A stretch of DNA of 64,000 nucleotides from Bacteroidota bacterium (GCA_028876495.1 JAGWRO010000076.1:22994-86993), one strand, 5' to 3'. Shown: positions 35,614-45,794, numbered from the stretch's first letter. Notes: generated by a model not told the origin, from the letters alone. Translations and numbers: made by a program.

Positions 35614-38079
35614 ATGAATTTTAGAAGAAAAATAAAAGGTTGCTTTTTTATCATTATAATTTTGATGTGCCACATAAATGCAAAATCTCAAAATAATGGA
35701 AGGATTTCCGGGACTGTAGTTGATAAAACAACTCAAAAACCAATTAATAGTGTGAGCGTCACATTAGATGGAAGTAATAAAGGAGGTATCACAGATTCAA
35801 ATGGTGTTTTCAGGATTACCGGGCTTGCTTTAAAAACTTATAATGTTGAGTTTACGATATCCGGCTATACTAAAAAGATTCTCTTCAACATCGTTATTAC
35901 TTCCGGAAATGAAAAAAATATCAATGTAGAATTAGAGCCAAAGGTGATTGCCTTGTCAGAAATAGTTGTAAATATCAATAAAAAGACCGCGAGAGCAGCT
36001 ACCCTCGAAACTCCCTTGAGTGTACAGCGTCTTACTGCCGAAGAAATAGAGAGCAATCCGGGTGGTAATTTTGATATAAGTAAGGTAATACAAACTCTTC
36101 CTGGAGTTGGTGGTGGAACACAAGGTGGTGGATTCAGAAATGATATTATCATCCGTGGGGGAGCGCCCAATGAAAATGTATTTTATTTAGATGGCATTGA
36201 AATTCCTGTATTAAATCATTTCCAGACACAAGGTAGCAGTGGCGGACCGCAGGGTATTTTAAATGTATCGTTCATTGAAGATGTTAAACTCTCTTCTTCG
36301 GCATTTGATGCACGATATGATAATGTATTAAGTTCAGTATTTCAATTTAAACAGCGTACCGGCAATCCAAATGAAATACAGGGAAATATTAGGGCGAGTG
36401 CTACTGATCTCGCTGCCACTCTTGAAGGGCCACTTTCAAAAAATAAAAAAACAACCTTTTTAGCTTCTGCGAGGCGTTCCTACCTCGGGCTATTATTTTC
36501 TGCGCTTGATATACCGATACGACCCAATTATTGGGATTTTCAAACTAAAATCACCAGCAAATTGAATTCCAAAACGACCCTCTCTTTTATAGGATTGGGT
36601 GCTATTGATAAATTCCGGTTTGCCTCTATAAAAAATGCCACCCCCGAAAAACTTTATGTACTCAATTCTAATCCTTTTATCAATCAATGGAATTATACTG
36701 TGGGCCTAACTTTAAGACGCCTGTTAAAAAATGGATTTATGAATTTGGCTTTAAGTCGAAATGTTTTTGATAATAATATACAGCAGTATGAAGATAATAA
36801 ATTGAAATTACCAGAACAGCGTATGCTTTCTTATCAATCAAGAGAAACAGAAAATAAGTTCCGGCTGGATTTTAATAAGAATAAGAATGGTTGGAAAATT
36901 GCCTTTGGAATAATGGCTCAACTGGAAGAGTATAGCAACAATACCTTCAATGTTATTCGTAAGGAATTGAAAGATAGCAGCGGTAATATAGTACAGCCTG
37001 CTATAACCATCAATTTTTCCAGCCCGTTAAAAAACTTCTGGCGTTTTGGAGCCTTTACGCAATTGAGTAAAAGATTTTTTAACAACAGGCTGGGAGTAAG
37101 TGCCGGAATACGTTCAGACATAAATACATTTACTTCGCAGGGGGCTAATGGCCTGCAAACTTTATCTCCCCGTATATCTTTCAGTTATGTTTTAGCGGAT
37201 AAATGGACATTGAATGCTTCTGTGGGCCGCTACTACAAAATAGCGCCTTACACTATTTTAGGTTTTGCCGATAATAATGGAACTCTTCTAAATAAAAATA
37301 GTAAATACCTCCGCAGTGATCATTTTGTAACGGGTCTGGAATATTTACCTAATGAAGGCCTGAGATTTACTTTGGAATCATTTTATAAAGAATATTCTAA
37401 TGTACCTGTTTCAGTTCGGAATGGAATTTCATTATCAAATTTAGGAAGCGATTTTGATGTATTAGGTAATGAAGCAGTTGTTACCAATGGTAAAGGCAGG
37501 GCATTTGGATTCGAGCTGTTTGCACAAAAAAAGTTAACCAATCGTTTTTTTGGAATTTTGTCTTATACTTTTTATCGCAGCGAATACAGTGGTATCAACA
37601 ATGTACTAATTCCAAGCAGTTGGGATAACCGGCATTTACTAAGCATTACCTGGGGTTACAAATTTCGCCGTAATTGGGAATTGGGGTTAAAGTTTCGCTA
37701 CCAGGGCGGTGCACCGTATACACCTTACGATTTAAATGAATCAAGATTAAATTATTTATCCCAGGGCAAAGGCGTATTAGATTATTCAAAATTGAATACA
37801 CTTCGTCTCAGGGGATTTAATTCCAGTGATCTCAGGATTGATAAGAAATGGAATGGCAGAAAAATCTCTATTGATTTATTCCTTGATATTATTAATTGGT
37901 ATTTAGCCAGCAATCAGGCTGTACCCAGTTATACTTTTAGAAGAAATGCGGATAACACAGCCTTTGTTACAACGGACGGGCAGGCAATTAAACCCGATGG
38001 CAGTAATGCAATTCCTGTTTTATTAAATAATGACAGTGCTATCCCCACACCTTCTATAGGTTTTATTATTGAATTTTGA
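35614..38079 (+). CDS. TonB-dependent outer membrane receptor
   Basis: An 821-residue receptor. A signal peptide (about 1-26, ending AKSQ) leads to a carboxypeptidase-regulatory-like domain (about 30-115, GRISGTVVDKTTQKPINSVS), a plug domain (about 130-245, with FRNDIIIRGGAPNENVFYLD) and a beta-barrel ending in IGFIIEF with terminal Phe. It imports a ligand too large for porins, using energy from TonB/ExbBD. No SusD-like gene follows, so it is not a standard polysaccharide utilisation pair. A NarL-type regulator and a propeller histidine kinase are encoded convergently just downstream and may sense related ligands. Confidence 0.93.
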   Translation: MNFRRKIKGCFFIIIILMCHINAKSQNNGRISGTVVDKTTQKPINSVSVTLDGSNKGGITDSNGVFRITGLALKTYNVEFTISGYTKKILFNIVITSGNEKNINVELEPKVIALSEIVVNINKKTARAATLETPLSVQRLTAEEIESNPGGNFDISKVIQTLPGVGGGTQGGGFRNDIIIRGGAPNENVFYLDGIEIPVLNHFQTQGSSGGPQGILNVSFIEDVKLSSSAFDARYDNVLSSVFQFKQRTGNPNEIQGNIRASATDLAATLEGPLSKNKKTTFLASARRSYLGLLFSALDIPIRPNYWDFQTKITSKLNSKTTLSFIGLGAIDKFRFASIKNATPEKLYVLNSNPFINQWNYTVGLTLRRLLKNGFMNLALSRNVFDNNIQQYEDNKLKLPEQRMLSYQSRETENKFRLDFNKNKNGWKIAFGIMAQLEEYSNNTFNVIRKELKDSSGNIVQPAITINFSSPLKNFWRFGAFTQLSKRFFNNRLGVSAGIRSDINTFTSQGANGLQTLSPRISFSYVLADKWTLNASVGRYYKIAPYTILGFADNNGTLLNKNSKYLRSDHFVTGLEYLPNEGLRFTLESFYKEYSNVPVSVRNGISLSNLGSDFDVLGNEAVVTNGKGRAFGFELFAQKKLTNRFFGILSYTFYRSEYSGINNVLIPSSWDNRHLLSITWGYKFRRNWELGLKFRYQGGAPYTPYDLNESRLNYLSQGKGVLDYSKLNTLRLRGFNSSDLRIDKKWNGRKISIDLFLDIINWYLASNQAVPSYTFRRNADNTAFVTTDGQAIKPDGSNAIPVLLNNDSAIPTPSIGFIIEF

Positions 38080-38113
38080 ATGCAAAAAATATCCCCCATT
38101 CAACGAAAAATAA

Positions 38114-38737
38114 TTATTTCTTTAGAATTTTAGCCACTGCCTGCGCTTTGGAATTTACATGGAGTTTCTCATAAATATGCCTGATATGCGTACGCACGGT
38201 ACTTATACTGATGAAATATTTTTCAGCTAATTTTTTATAACTTATCCCTTCTATCAATGAATGTAAAATTTCACTTTCACGCGTGGTAAGTTGATAATCT
38301 TCTTTGGTTGGATGAGTATGATGTTGAAACGATTCTATTACCTTACGCGCAATGTTGCCGCTCATTGGTGCGCCGCCACCATACAAAGCCTCTATCGCCT
38401 CAATGATTTCTTCAGGGGAAGATTTTTTTAAAAGATAACCTGAAGCACCCGCTTTTATCGCTTCAAATATTTTTTCGTCATCTTCAAAAACAGTAAACAT
38501 CAATACCTGAATTTTTTCAAAATTTTCCTTTACTGTTCTTACTCCTTCGATACCGGAAATATTGGGCAGGCCGATATCCATAAGCACAACATCGGGAAAT
38601 GTTTTTCTGAATTCACTTACCACGTTCAACAGGTTTTCCAAAGAAGCAACGCATTGCATTCCTTCGGTTTGATTGATCAGGTTGCAAAGCGATCGCCGGA
38701 GCGTATTATTATCTTCAACTATGGCAACCTTAATCAT
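38114..38737 (-). CDS. NarL/FixJ-type response regulator
   Basis: A two-domain regulator of 207 residues. From the ATG at 38737 (MIKVAIVEDNN) the phospho-acceptor is D54 in LMDIGLPN. The C-terminal LuxR-type helix-turn-helix (about 140-207) contains TTRESEILHSLIEG and SISTVRTHIRHIYEKLHVNS. A longer start at 38761 adds eight residues without support. The histidine kinase gene ends 45 bases upstream on the same strand, so the two form a pair. Its targets are unknown; the convergent TonB receptor gene stops 34 bases away and is one candidate. Confidence 0.93.
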   Translation of the reverse strand: MIKVAIVEDNNTLRRSLCNLINQTEGMQCVASLENLLNVVSEFRKTFPDVVLMDIGLPNISGIEGVRTVKENFEKIQVLMFTVFEDDEKIFEAIKAGASGYLLKKSSPEEIIEAIEALYGGGAPMSGNIARKVIESFQHHTHPTKEDYQLTTRESEILHSLIEGISYKKLAEKYFISISTVRTHIRHIYEKLHVNSKAQAVAKILKK

Positions 38738-38782
38738 GATATGTAAAGTTGAACAAAGCAATTGAAATACCGCATCATATAT

Positions 38783-41782
38783 TTATTTGATTTTTACCGA
38801 TACGAATATGCTTGTGCCCTGGTCGATAACAGAATTGATCTTTAATTCCGCCTTCATTTCTTTCGCTCTTGTTTTCAGGCTGTTTAGGCCGTTGCCAAAC
38901 CTGAGTTTTTGCATATCAAAACCTTTTCCGTTGTCCTCTATTAAAATGTTGAAATGAGAACCATGATGATGTGCTTCAATCTTCGCTTCAGTTGCTTCTG
39001 AATATTTAACCAGGTTGTTGATCGCCTCTTTCATAATCAGGTAAATGTGTTGGCGATACTCCATTTGCAATTGAATGTGTTTTATGTTCTCTTCAATATG
39101 AATGGAGTAATTAATTCCCTTCGCTTCAAATAGTTTTGATGCAAATTCTTTTATTCTTAGGAACAGGTTTTCCAGCGAATCATTGTGTGGATTGATGCTC
39201 CACACAATATCATCCATTCGTTCCATCAGTGAAAGAGAATTTTCTTTTATTTCATGAAGCATTTCTCCCGCTTCTGCCGGTTGGTTTTCATGCAATGCCA
39301 TCTCACTTAAAATAGAAATTGAGCTTAAGGTTGAACCGATATCATCATGCAGATCAAGCGAGATCTTGTTCCTCAATTTTTCTATTTTTAATCCCTGCAT
39401 AAGGCGGTACCGGTACCAAGAATAAAAGAAGCCGGCAATGGCTAAAAAAATAAGAGTGAGAAACCACCACGTGCGCCAGAAGGGGAGAAGGATACTAAAA
39501 CTGAGTGATAATATTCTGTCTGCGTTTACACCGTTTGAATTTTCACCTTTTAAGAGCAGCGTATATTTTCCGGAAGATAAATTAGCAAATTCGACCTCAC
39601 CATGATTACCGGCGGAACGCCAGGTTTTGTCAATTCCTTTAAGTTGGAAATAATAATGGTTGTTTACAGGATTGTTATAATCGGTAATGGTCCATTTAAA
39701 AATGAAATTATTAATCGTATGTCCGAAACTCATTTCCAGCAATGAATCAAAAGCAACCGACTGGCCGTTGGCCAATAATTCTGTCAATTGAATGTGTGGC
39801 GCATGATCAATGGATGAAAGCAATCTCGAAGGCTCAAAGGAAGAAAGATAATCCGGGCTTCCTATGATCATTGTGCCTTTTTTTGTGCATAAGAGCGTGG
39901 CATCCATTTCATTCGTTACTAAACCATCTGCTGTAGTAAACCGATCAAAAACCCTGGTTTTAAAATTGTAAACCAGCAATCCTTTTTGAGTGGCGATCCA
40001 TAAATTGCCGGTGCTATCTATGCCGATAGAAGAGATGGGTTTATCATTTTGCGATGGCAGTTTTATTTTTTCAATTTGCAAACGATCGGGATTCCATGTA
40101 TAAATATTGGTTCCTGAGAAGGAGAAAAAATGGTCATGGTAATACAATATCTGGGATGTTGCATTTTTTTCGCCCAGCACTTTTGTAAATGGCTTTGAAA
40201 AAGTGTGCGTTTTACTGTTGTAGAAAATAATTCCTTCGTCGAGATCTGCGAACCACAGGTTGCCGTTTTTATCTTCCGCTGCATCTGCAATTACCAAAGG
40301 TTTCGACTTGTCATTTTCAACTAAAAAATTATTGAACACCTGGTGAAAATTATGGGAAGATGAATCGGTAACCCAAATGCCGTATCTCCATGGAAACATC
40401 CACCATACGTTGTTTTTGTCTTTCAAAAGAGAGGTAATAAAATTGCCGGAAATAATGCTCTTTGCCAGGAAATCAAGATGATGAAAGACTACTTTATGAT
40501 TAATAAGATTGATATCTGCCAATCCTTTTGAAGTACCGGCTTTCAGGGTATTGCTACCCGAAAATTTCAGCGATAAACAAGAGATGTCTGTCCCACTTAC
40601 TTCTTTACTGTAATCATCGGTTTCTCTAAAATCGTTATCATAGGCCTTTAAAAAATTATTACCACTTCCTGAAACAAGTATCTTATTGTTCCATTGTAAA
40701 AGTGACACTACCTGCGAAGTAATAGCCCCTGAAAACCGGTGATGCATGAACAACGATTTGGTCGGATTGTAAAAATAGAGCCCCTGGTGAGTGCCGATCC
40801 AGAGCCAGTGATCTGCCGAAGTATAAATATTGTTGGTCAAAGGCATTTTTGAAAACCCGGACCATACCGGCAGGAGCACAATTTTATTATTTGAAGGATC
40901 AAAGGCCTGTGAATAACCATTTATCCATAAAATATAATTTCCGTTGGGTTGTTTTATTTCAGCAAGAGAGGAGATATCTTCATTTTGATTAACCTGGAAA
41001 GAGGAAAGCCTTTTGTTGATGGGATCATATTTTTTCAATCCTTTATCCCACGTTCCAATCCATATTATTCCTGAATGATCGATAAGTAAATACGTAAAAA
41101 GCCCTGTAAAAAGAGAATCATTTTGTGCATCAATTTCATGAGTAAAATGATCTTTAGCTTCATCGTAGCTCCAAAGGCCGTTATAAGTGGATATCCAGAT
41201 CTTTCCTGTAGCATCAATGGCAAGGTCTGTAATAGCGTTATTGGCTTCCAGTTCTCTTTTTGCTCCCGGCACCTGCAATGTCTCTGTTTTGCCCGTTTTT
41301 CTGTTTAGAAAAAATAAACCTTCTAAAGTTCCAATGTAAACGTTGTCATTATGATCAGTAAGCAAACAACTAACCAATTGGCTATTTGCACTTCCGTGTT
41401 CAGCCAAAGGATAATAAGTAAACTTTCGGGTAGTAAGATCAAAAGAGTTTACGCCATCGCCTGTGCCAATCCATAGTAAACCCTTGCTATCGCCGCTTAT
41501 GGCTGTAATATTATTGTTATTTAGCGAGTTTGGGTTTGATGTTTCGTGCCTGAAAATGGTAATATCTGAACCGTCCATCAAATTTAATCCCAATGCGGTT
41601 CCAATCCATACAAAATTATTTTTGTCTTTGTAAATACACTGTACGTTGTTATCACTTAAGCCGTTTTGTTCGTCAATTTTATGAAGTACCAGCCCTTCAT
41701 TTTTTTGGCAATAAGATCGCCTTCTGTCCAACAAAGCGAAAAGAGAAAATAATATATAAAGCAAAAGCTGAAAACCGCGCAT
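38783..41782 (-). CDS. Sensor histidine kinase with beta-propeller sensor (two-component regulator propeller type)
   Basis: A 999-residue membrane kinase. After a signal/anchor segment, the periplasmic part (about 25-680) is built of two beta-propeller regions with repeated GLLWIGTGDGV / IWIGTWDKGL-type blades. A Y_Y_Y domain follows (about 685-765), then one transmembrane helix (about 770-792). The cytoplasmic part has a HisKA_3-type dimerisation helix with the phosphorylated His at 812 (SLDLHDDIGSTLSS) and an HATPase domain (MKEAINNLVKYSEA, EDNGKGFD). This is the hybrid-like but receiver-less form; its partner regulator is encoded next. The propellers probably sense a polymer or breakdown product outside the inner membrane. 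Confidence 0.94.
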   Translation of the reverse strand: MRGFQLLLYILFSLFALLDRRRSYCQKNEGLVLHKIDEQNGLSDNNVQCIYKDKNNFVWIGTALGLNLMDGSDITIFRHETSNPNSLNNNNITAISGDSKGLLWIGTGDGVNSFDLTTRKFTYYPLAEHGSANSQLVSCLLTDHNDNVYIGTLEGLFFLNRKTGKTETLQVPGAKRELEANNAITDLAIDATGKIWISTYNGLWSYDEAKDHFTHEIDAQNDSLFTGLFTYLLIDHSGIIWIGTWDKGLKKYDPINKRLSSFQVNQNEDISSLAEIKQPNGNYILWINGYSQAFDPSNNKIVLLPVWSGFSKMPLTNNIYTSADHWLWIGTHQGLYFYNPTKSLFMHHRFSGAITSQVVSLLQWNNKILVSGSGNNFLKAYDNDFRETDDYSKEVSGTDISCLSLKFSGSNTLKAGTSKGLADINLINHKVVFHHLDFLAKSIISGNFITSLLKDKNNVWWMFPWRYGIWVTDSSSHNFHQVFNNFLVENDKSKPLVIADAAEDKNGNLWFADLDEGIIFYNSKTHTFSKPFTKVLGEKNATSQILYYHDHFFSFSGTNIYTWNPDRLQIEKIKLPSQNDKPISSIGIDSTGNLWIATQKGLLVYNFKTRVFDRFTTADGLVTNEMDATLLCTKKGTMIIGSPDYLSSFEPSRLLSSIDHAPHIQLTELLANGQSVAFDSLLEMSFGHTINNFIFKWTITDYNNPVNNHYYFQLKGIDKTWRSAGNHGEVEFANLSSGKYTLLLKGENSNGVNADRILSLSFSILLPFWRTWWFLTLIFLAIAGFFYSWYRYRLMQGLKIEKLRNKISLDLHDDIGSTLSSISILSEMALHENQPAEAGEMLHEIKENSLSLMERMDDIVWSINPHNDSLENLFLRIKEFASKLFEAKGINYSIHIEENIKHIQLQMEYRQHIYLIMKEAINNLVKYSEATEAKIEAHHHGSHFNILIEDNGKGFDMQKLRFGNGLNSLKTRAKEMKAELKINSVIDQGTSIFVSVKIK

Positions 41783-42363
41783 TGCTATTAATTTGAATGT
41801 TCAAGTGATCTCAAATCATATCCGTGTCCTGGTTCTATTGTTTCAAAGATAATTTTTCCTGCCTTGAAAAAGTAAATCTTAAAAAATGAAGTTTACTTTC
41901 AAAAGCGAAATAAGTTAATTTATGATTGGCTACTAAGATTGAAAAGCTTCTTCTCTCTTTCCAGAGAATTGGAGGAAAATGGTGTAAAAGGAAGCCTGTA
42001 TATTAAAACCAGTGAAAGTATTATAGGTCAAAATAACCTAATAAGAGGACAATATATGCCAACTATCGAGTATTTATGGCTAATCGTCGAATAATTTTTG
42101 TACTTGGCTTCATAAACCTAAATTTTGTATACAAAGGAACTTATACCGGGTAAAAAAATTAAATTCTAACCCGGGTCTCTATAAAATGGTTATATACCAA
42201 AACTAACTACTTGTCAGTTGCCTGCCCCGGCTGGAAAAAAATGCAGCATTAGTTCTTGTTTTAAATCTAGCTGGCTCAGATCTTCTTATCTTTTATGTTA
42301 CCCCCTTTTAATCTTGTATTTTTTTAAGGTTTTGAAAATTGATTTTACTTTTTAGCAACCTGC

Positions 42364-42398
42364 TAAATTAAGAACCGGGATTATTTGTTGCTTTACTG
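42364..42398 (-). repeat. Dispersed GTAAAC motif, copy 8
   Basis: Minus-strand CAGTAAAGCAACAAATAA, then CCCGG and TTCTTAATTTA. No minus-strand gene ends nearby, so this copy is not a 3' element of a visible gene. Confidence 0.6.
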
Positions 42399-42498
42399 TA
42401 ATTATCAGAAATTATGATTCCGGATTCTACCTGTTTGATCAGCCTTTTTTATGTCGAAGATCATTTTTTACGGGCTCTGTTTGGGCTACCTTGTCGCT

Positions 42499-42536
42499 GT
42501 AAACAGTTACCATATTAAGGATTAAACGCTGTTTAC
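42499..42536. promoter_or_regulatory. Inverted repeat just upstream of the NAD(P)-binding gene, possible operator
   Basis: GTAAACAG (42499-42506) and CTGTTTAC (42529-42536) are perfect 8-bp arms with a 22-base spacer, ten bases before the ATG at 42547. The left arm is also part of the short palindrome CTGTAAACAG. The position suits repressor binding; the regulator is not known. Confidence 0.35.
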
Positions 42537-42546
42537 CGATAAATAT

Positions 42547-44028
42547 ATGCGCATCTTACTTACGGGTGCTAATGGTTATATTGGTATGAGGTTGTTGCCT
42601 GTGCTGGTAGAAGCGGGCCATGAGGTAACCTGCGTGGTAAGAGATGTAAACCGTTTCAGGCCGTCTAATGAGATTTTAAGTAAAGTGCATATTATTGAAT
42701 TTGATTTTCTTCATCCCGAAAATGCCGTTCAGAATTTTAACCACAAAACATTTGATGTAGCTTATTATCTTATCCATTCCCTTGGAGATACGCACACCAC
42801 ACTTAAAGAATATGAAATAAGAGCTGCAGGATGTTTCGTGCTGGTGGCCACGCTTACCCAGGTAAAACAGGTAATTTACCTTGGCGGAATTTCTAATGAA
42901 GAAAATCTTTCCCCTCATTTGCTGGCACGAAAGGCAGTAAAAGACATCCTGATGCATTCAGGCATTGCCTATACCGTTTTTGAAGCGGGCATTATCGTAG
43001 GTTCGGGTAGCGTTTCTTTTGAGATCATACGCGATCTTTCAGAGAAATTACCCATCATGATAGCACCGCGATGGCTCAACACCCGGTGCCAGCCAATCGC
43101 CATCCGCAACCTCATCAACTACCTGCACCGGAGTCTGTTAAATGATAAAACCTTTAACCGCACTTTTGAGGTTGGCGGCCCTGATGTGCTTACATATAAA
43201 CAAATGCTACTTGATTTTGCAGCGGTTCGTGGTTATAAAAGATACATTTTTGCTTTACCGGTATTGTTTCCAAGCCTTTCGGCTTACTGGCTTTATTTTA
43301 CTACTTCAGCTAATTTTACCATTGCACGCCAACTGGTGCAAAGCATGAAAACTGATGTAATCTGCAAAGAGCATTCTATTGAGCAAATTATTCCGCAGAA
43401 AATGATACCTTATCGCGAAGCCATCAAAATGGCTTTTTTGAAAATAGAACAAAACATGGTCGTCTCCAGCTGGACAGATGCTGCTTCCAGTAGCCTGGCC
43501 GAGCTGGATTTAAAGCAGTATGTGGAAGTTCCGGTGAATGGTTGTTATAAAGATCGTCGATGGATAGAAATAGATAAAGACAAAAAAGAAGAGATAGCCG
43601 ACCGGATATTTGGTATTGGAGGCAATCATGGCTGGTATTATGCCGATATGTTATGGCGTATCCGTGGATGGCTCGATAAGTTATTTGGAGGCGTAGGCAT
43701 CAGCAGGGGAAGAAGAAGCGACATACAAATACAAACAGGTGATGCACTCGATTTCTGGAGAGTGCTTTTAGCCGACCGTAAAAATTACCGGCTTCTTTTA
43801 TTTGCTGAAATGAAACTTCCGGGAGAGGCCTGGCTTGAATTTTCTATTGTAGAAAACGACTACCGTTGTATTTTAAAACAAACGGCTACTTTCAGGCCTA
43901 AAGGAATAATGGGCCGCAATTACTGGTATTCTATGTTGCCATTTCATTATTTCATTTTTAGGCATATGCTCAAAAGAATTGCCGGAAAAGAAAAGATCAA
44001 AACATCCGGCTTGCAGGGAGTGGCTTGA
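42547..44028 (+). CDS. NAD(P)-binding SDR-type protein with C-terminal DUF2867
   Basis: A 493-residue protein. The first half (about 1-300) is an atypical short-chain dehydrogenase/NmrA-like Rossmann domain starting MRILLTGANGYIGMRLLPVL with the TGxxGxxG nucleotide loop. The second half (about 330-490) is DUF2867 (GWYYADMLWRIRGWLDKL, GDALDFWRVL, ATFRPKGIMGRNYWYSMLPF). This two-domain arrangement is common in Bacteroidota and Proteobacteria and is often annotated as an NAD-dependent epimerase-like protein of unknown substrate. A close inverted repeat upstream may be an operator. The downstream neighbour is a palindromic repeat element. Confidence 0.88.
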   Translation: MRILLTGANGYIGMRLLPVLVEAGHEVTCVVRDVNRFRPSNEILSKVHIIEFDFLHPENAVQNFNHKTFDVAYYLIHSLGDTHTTLKEYEIRAAGCFVLVATLTQVKQVIYLGGISNEENLSPHLLARKAVKDILMHSGIAYTVFEAGIIVGSGSVSFEIIRDLSEKLPIMIAPRWLNTRCQPIAIRNLINYLHRSLLNDKTFNRTFEVGGPDVLTYKQMLLDFAAVRGYKRYIFALPVLFPSLSAYWLYFTTSANFTIARQLVQSMKTDVICKEHSIEQIIPQKMIPYREAIKMAFLKIEQNMVVSSWTDAASSSLAELDLKQYVEVPVNGCYKDRRWIEIDKDKKEEIADRIFGIGGNHGWYYADMLWRIRGWLDKLFGGVGISRGRRSDIQIQTGDALDFWRVLLADRKNYRLLLFAEMKLPGEAWLEFSIVENDYRCILKQTATFRPKGIMGRNYWYSMLPFHYFIFRHMLKRIAGKEKIKTSGLQGVA

Positions 44029-44068
44029 TTTTGAAACTCTTGAAGAAAGTAATTTTTGCTTTATTTCC

Positions 44069-44258
44069 AACGGATTAAAATCCATTTTTACAATGAGGCA
44101 AGTCTATGGAACTTGAAGATAGTTAGTATTGCAACGATTAGTCAAATTTCGAAGTGGGGTAGAGGCGTAGCCTCAATGCATATTCTAACAACGGTTTTAA
44201 TCCGTTGATCCAGAAACGAATAACTTAAAAGAGAACCGTAGGTTCGAAACATATAAAA
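44069..44258. repeat. Palindromic REP-like element, copy A
   Basis: A roughly 190-bp element bounded on the left by AACGGATTAAAATCC (44069-44083), partly mirrored by GGTTTTAATCCGTT (44193-44206). It contains small hairpins with GTA centres: GAGGC-GTA-GCCTC (44162-44174) and GAACC-GTA-GGTTC (44233-44245), plus CAAGTCTATGGAACTTG. The last 30 bases are identical to copy B, exactly 2000 bp away in the same orientation. GTAG-centred hairpins recall REP sequences mobilised by RAYT transposases; no transposase is present here. Confidence 0.75.
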
Positions 44259-44299
44259 CCAAACCAAAACGGATGGTTAAATTATTGTAGGGGAGTGTC

Positions 44300-45565
44300 T
44301 TAAATCAATGTGTGGTCTCCTACCAGTTCACTAAAGGCCAATCCCCAACTCGGTATTTTTCCACCCAGCGTGTAATACATTTTTTTAAAACCCATTTTCA
44401 GGGCATATGGAGTGATACCCATTTCCAAATGGCTTTCATCCCCACCCCACCATTCATTGGTTCGCATGTAAAAGCCTTTTATGCCTCCCATGTCACCCAT
44501 GCATAGCAGTTCAAATTCCAAAGGTTTTAATTCCTCTGTTATAGCGCCTACTTCTTTTCCCAGGGTTTTTGCCAATACTTCAGCCTCAATGTGACCCAGC
44601 GATCCGATTTTAGGAACGGTGATTGAAGCCGCATCTCCCACTGCAAAAATATTCTGGTAATCGGGATTGCGCATATAAAGATCGGTTATTACGAAGCCCA
44701 TATCATCGGTAAAGGGCAATTCTTTTAAAAATTCATGCGCCTGCCAGTCAGGAAAAAGAATGCTGATCTCTGCATCTTGTGAGGAACCGTCGTTGTATTC
44801 AATTCCTCCTTCATGCACACTTTTAATTCCCAGCGTATTGGCTTTGTAATGATATCCCATATTACCCATCATGGGTATAAGTTGATCCAATATCGTTTCT
44901 CCCGCATCTTCGGCAATCACTTTGGCAGGCGTAGTTAAACGGATGGTGGATGCATTACCCAGTTTGTATTTTTCCAACCAATGCGCAAGCGAAAAAGCCA
45001 TTTCAACCGGTGGCCCTTCACAGGCGGTCATAGCTACCGGTAATCCTGGCGGTAATTTGTCGCTTTTACCCTGGTGGAAAACATCGGAGGTTATTACAAT
45101 GGGGCCGCCTTTGTATTCTTTATGCAAATAATTTCTAAGCCTGTTACCCAAAAAAGTATCGGTAACGCTATGTCCATGCATGGCAAAACCTTCTATTTTA
45201 TCATAGGCGAGCCTGTTGCCAAGTGCAACTACCAAATAATCATATTGCATTTTACGAACGGGATGCCCCGCCCTTTCATTCGGTTGATAAAAAACCGTAT
45301 TGGTTTCGGGGTCTATAGTAATAATCTCTGCCTGTATAAAAGCACTTCCGTCATGTTCTAAAAAAGACATGAACTTATATTCCAGGTCAATTGCCGGGTT
45401 GGTATTGGCAAGAACCTGCAACGGGATGTTTGGAACAAAAAGTAGCACCGACTTACGATCGATAATGGTAATATTTGCCTTATCTTTTACTGTATCGTGT
45501 ATATAACGTGCGGCGGTTAAACCTGCAAAGTTGCAACCCAATATTAGAATGTTTGGTTTGGACAT
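44300..45565 (-). CDS. NAD(P)/FAD-dependent oxidoreductase, sulfide:quinone reductase-like
   Basis: A 421-residue flavoprotein. The ATG at 45565 gives MSKPNILILGCNFAGLTAAR; a longer frame reaching 45658 adds 31 unlikely residues. The FAD loop reads GCNFAG, with Asn replacing the middle Gly of GxGxxG. FAVGDAA binds FAD near the C-terminus, and MTACEGPPVEMAF aligns with the conserved Cys-containing segment of SQR/FCSD-like enzymes, so a quinone-linked oxidoreductase is likely. Direct sulphide oxidation is unproven: only one catalytic Cys candidate is obvious. It sits alone between the two REP-like elements. Confidence 0.85.
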   Translation of the reverse strand: MSKPNILILGCNFAGLTAARYIHDTVKDKANITIIDRKSVLLFVPNIPLQVLANTNPAIDLEYKFMSFLEHDGSAFIQAEIITIDPETNTVFYQPNERAGHPVRKMQYDYLVVALGNRLAYDKIEGFAMHGHSVTDTFLGNRLRNYLHKEYKGGPIVITSDVFHQGKSDKLPPGLPVAMTACEGPPVEMAFSLAHWLEKYKLGNASTIRLTTPAKVIAEDAGETILDQLIPMMGNMGYHYKANTLGIKSVHEGGIEYNDGSSQDAEISILFPDWQAHEFLKELPFTDDMGFVITDLYMRNPDYQNIFAVGDAASITVPKIGSLGHIEAEVLAKTLGKEVGAITEELKPLEFELLCMGDMGGIKGFYMRTNEWWGGDESHLEMGITPYALKMGFKKMYYTLGGKIPSWGLAFSELVGDHTLI

Positions 45566-45794
45566 GATGATTGTTTTTAATAGTGAACGATTCTTCGTAG
45601 CCCTCTTTTTGGCATAAATGATTGTAATACCAAAATACCTGCTTTCCGAAGTTGACAAGATTTTAAGACTTGGGTAATGACCAAACTCACCAATATTAAT
45701 GACAGTTGTCAGTACCTCTTTTACTAAAACCTATCCTGCTTTTCTTCTGTAAGTTAAATTAAATCAGACGTGTGATGCTTACAAAAAGCAGGGT

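Larger units (their letters stand above)
41783..42546. other. Long non-coding region (764 bases) before the NAD(P)-binding gene
   Basis: No convincing gene. A frame from 41876 to 42094 is open (73 codons, ...KGSLYIKTSESIIGQ...) but lacks a start codon and a recognisable family, and may be a decayed remnant. One copy of the dispersed GTAAAC motif lies at 42364-42398 and an inverted repeat near the right end. Confidence 0.4.

Noticed and set aside
41876..42094. A 73-codon open frame in the long spacer
   Set aside because: No ATG, GTG or TTG in a sensible position, no recognisable family. Noted only as a possible relic.
45566..45658. 31-residue N-terminal extension of the SQR-like flavoprotein
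   Set aside because: The FAD-binding strand starts immediately after the ATG at 45565, and the upstream part has no family resemblance.
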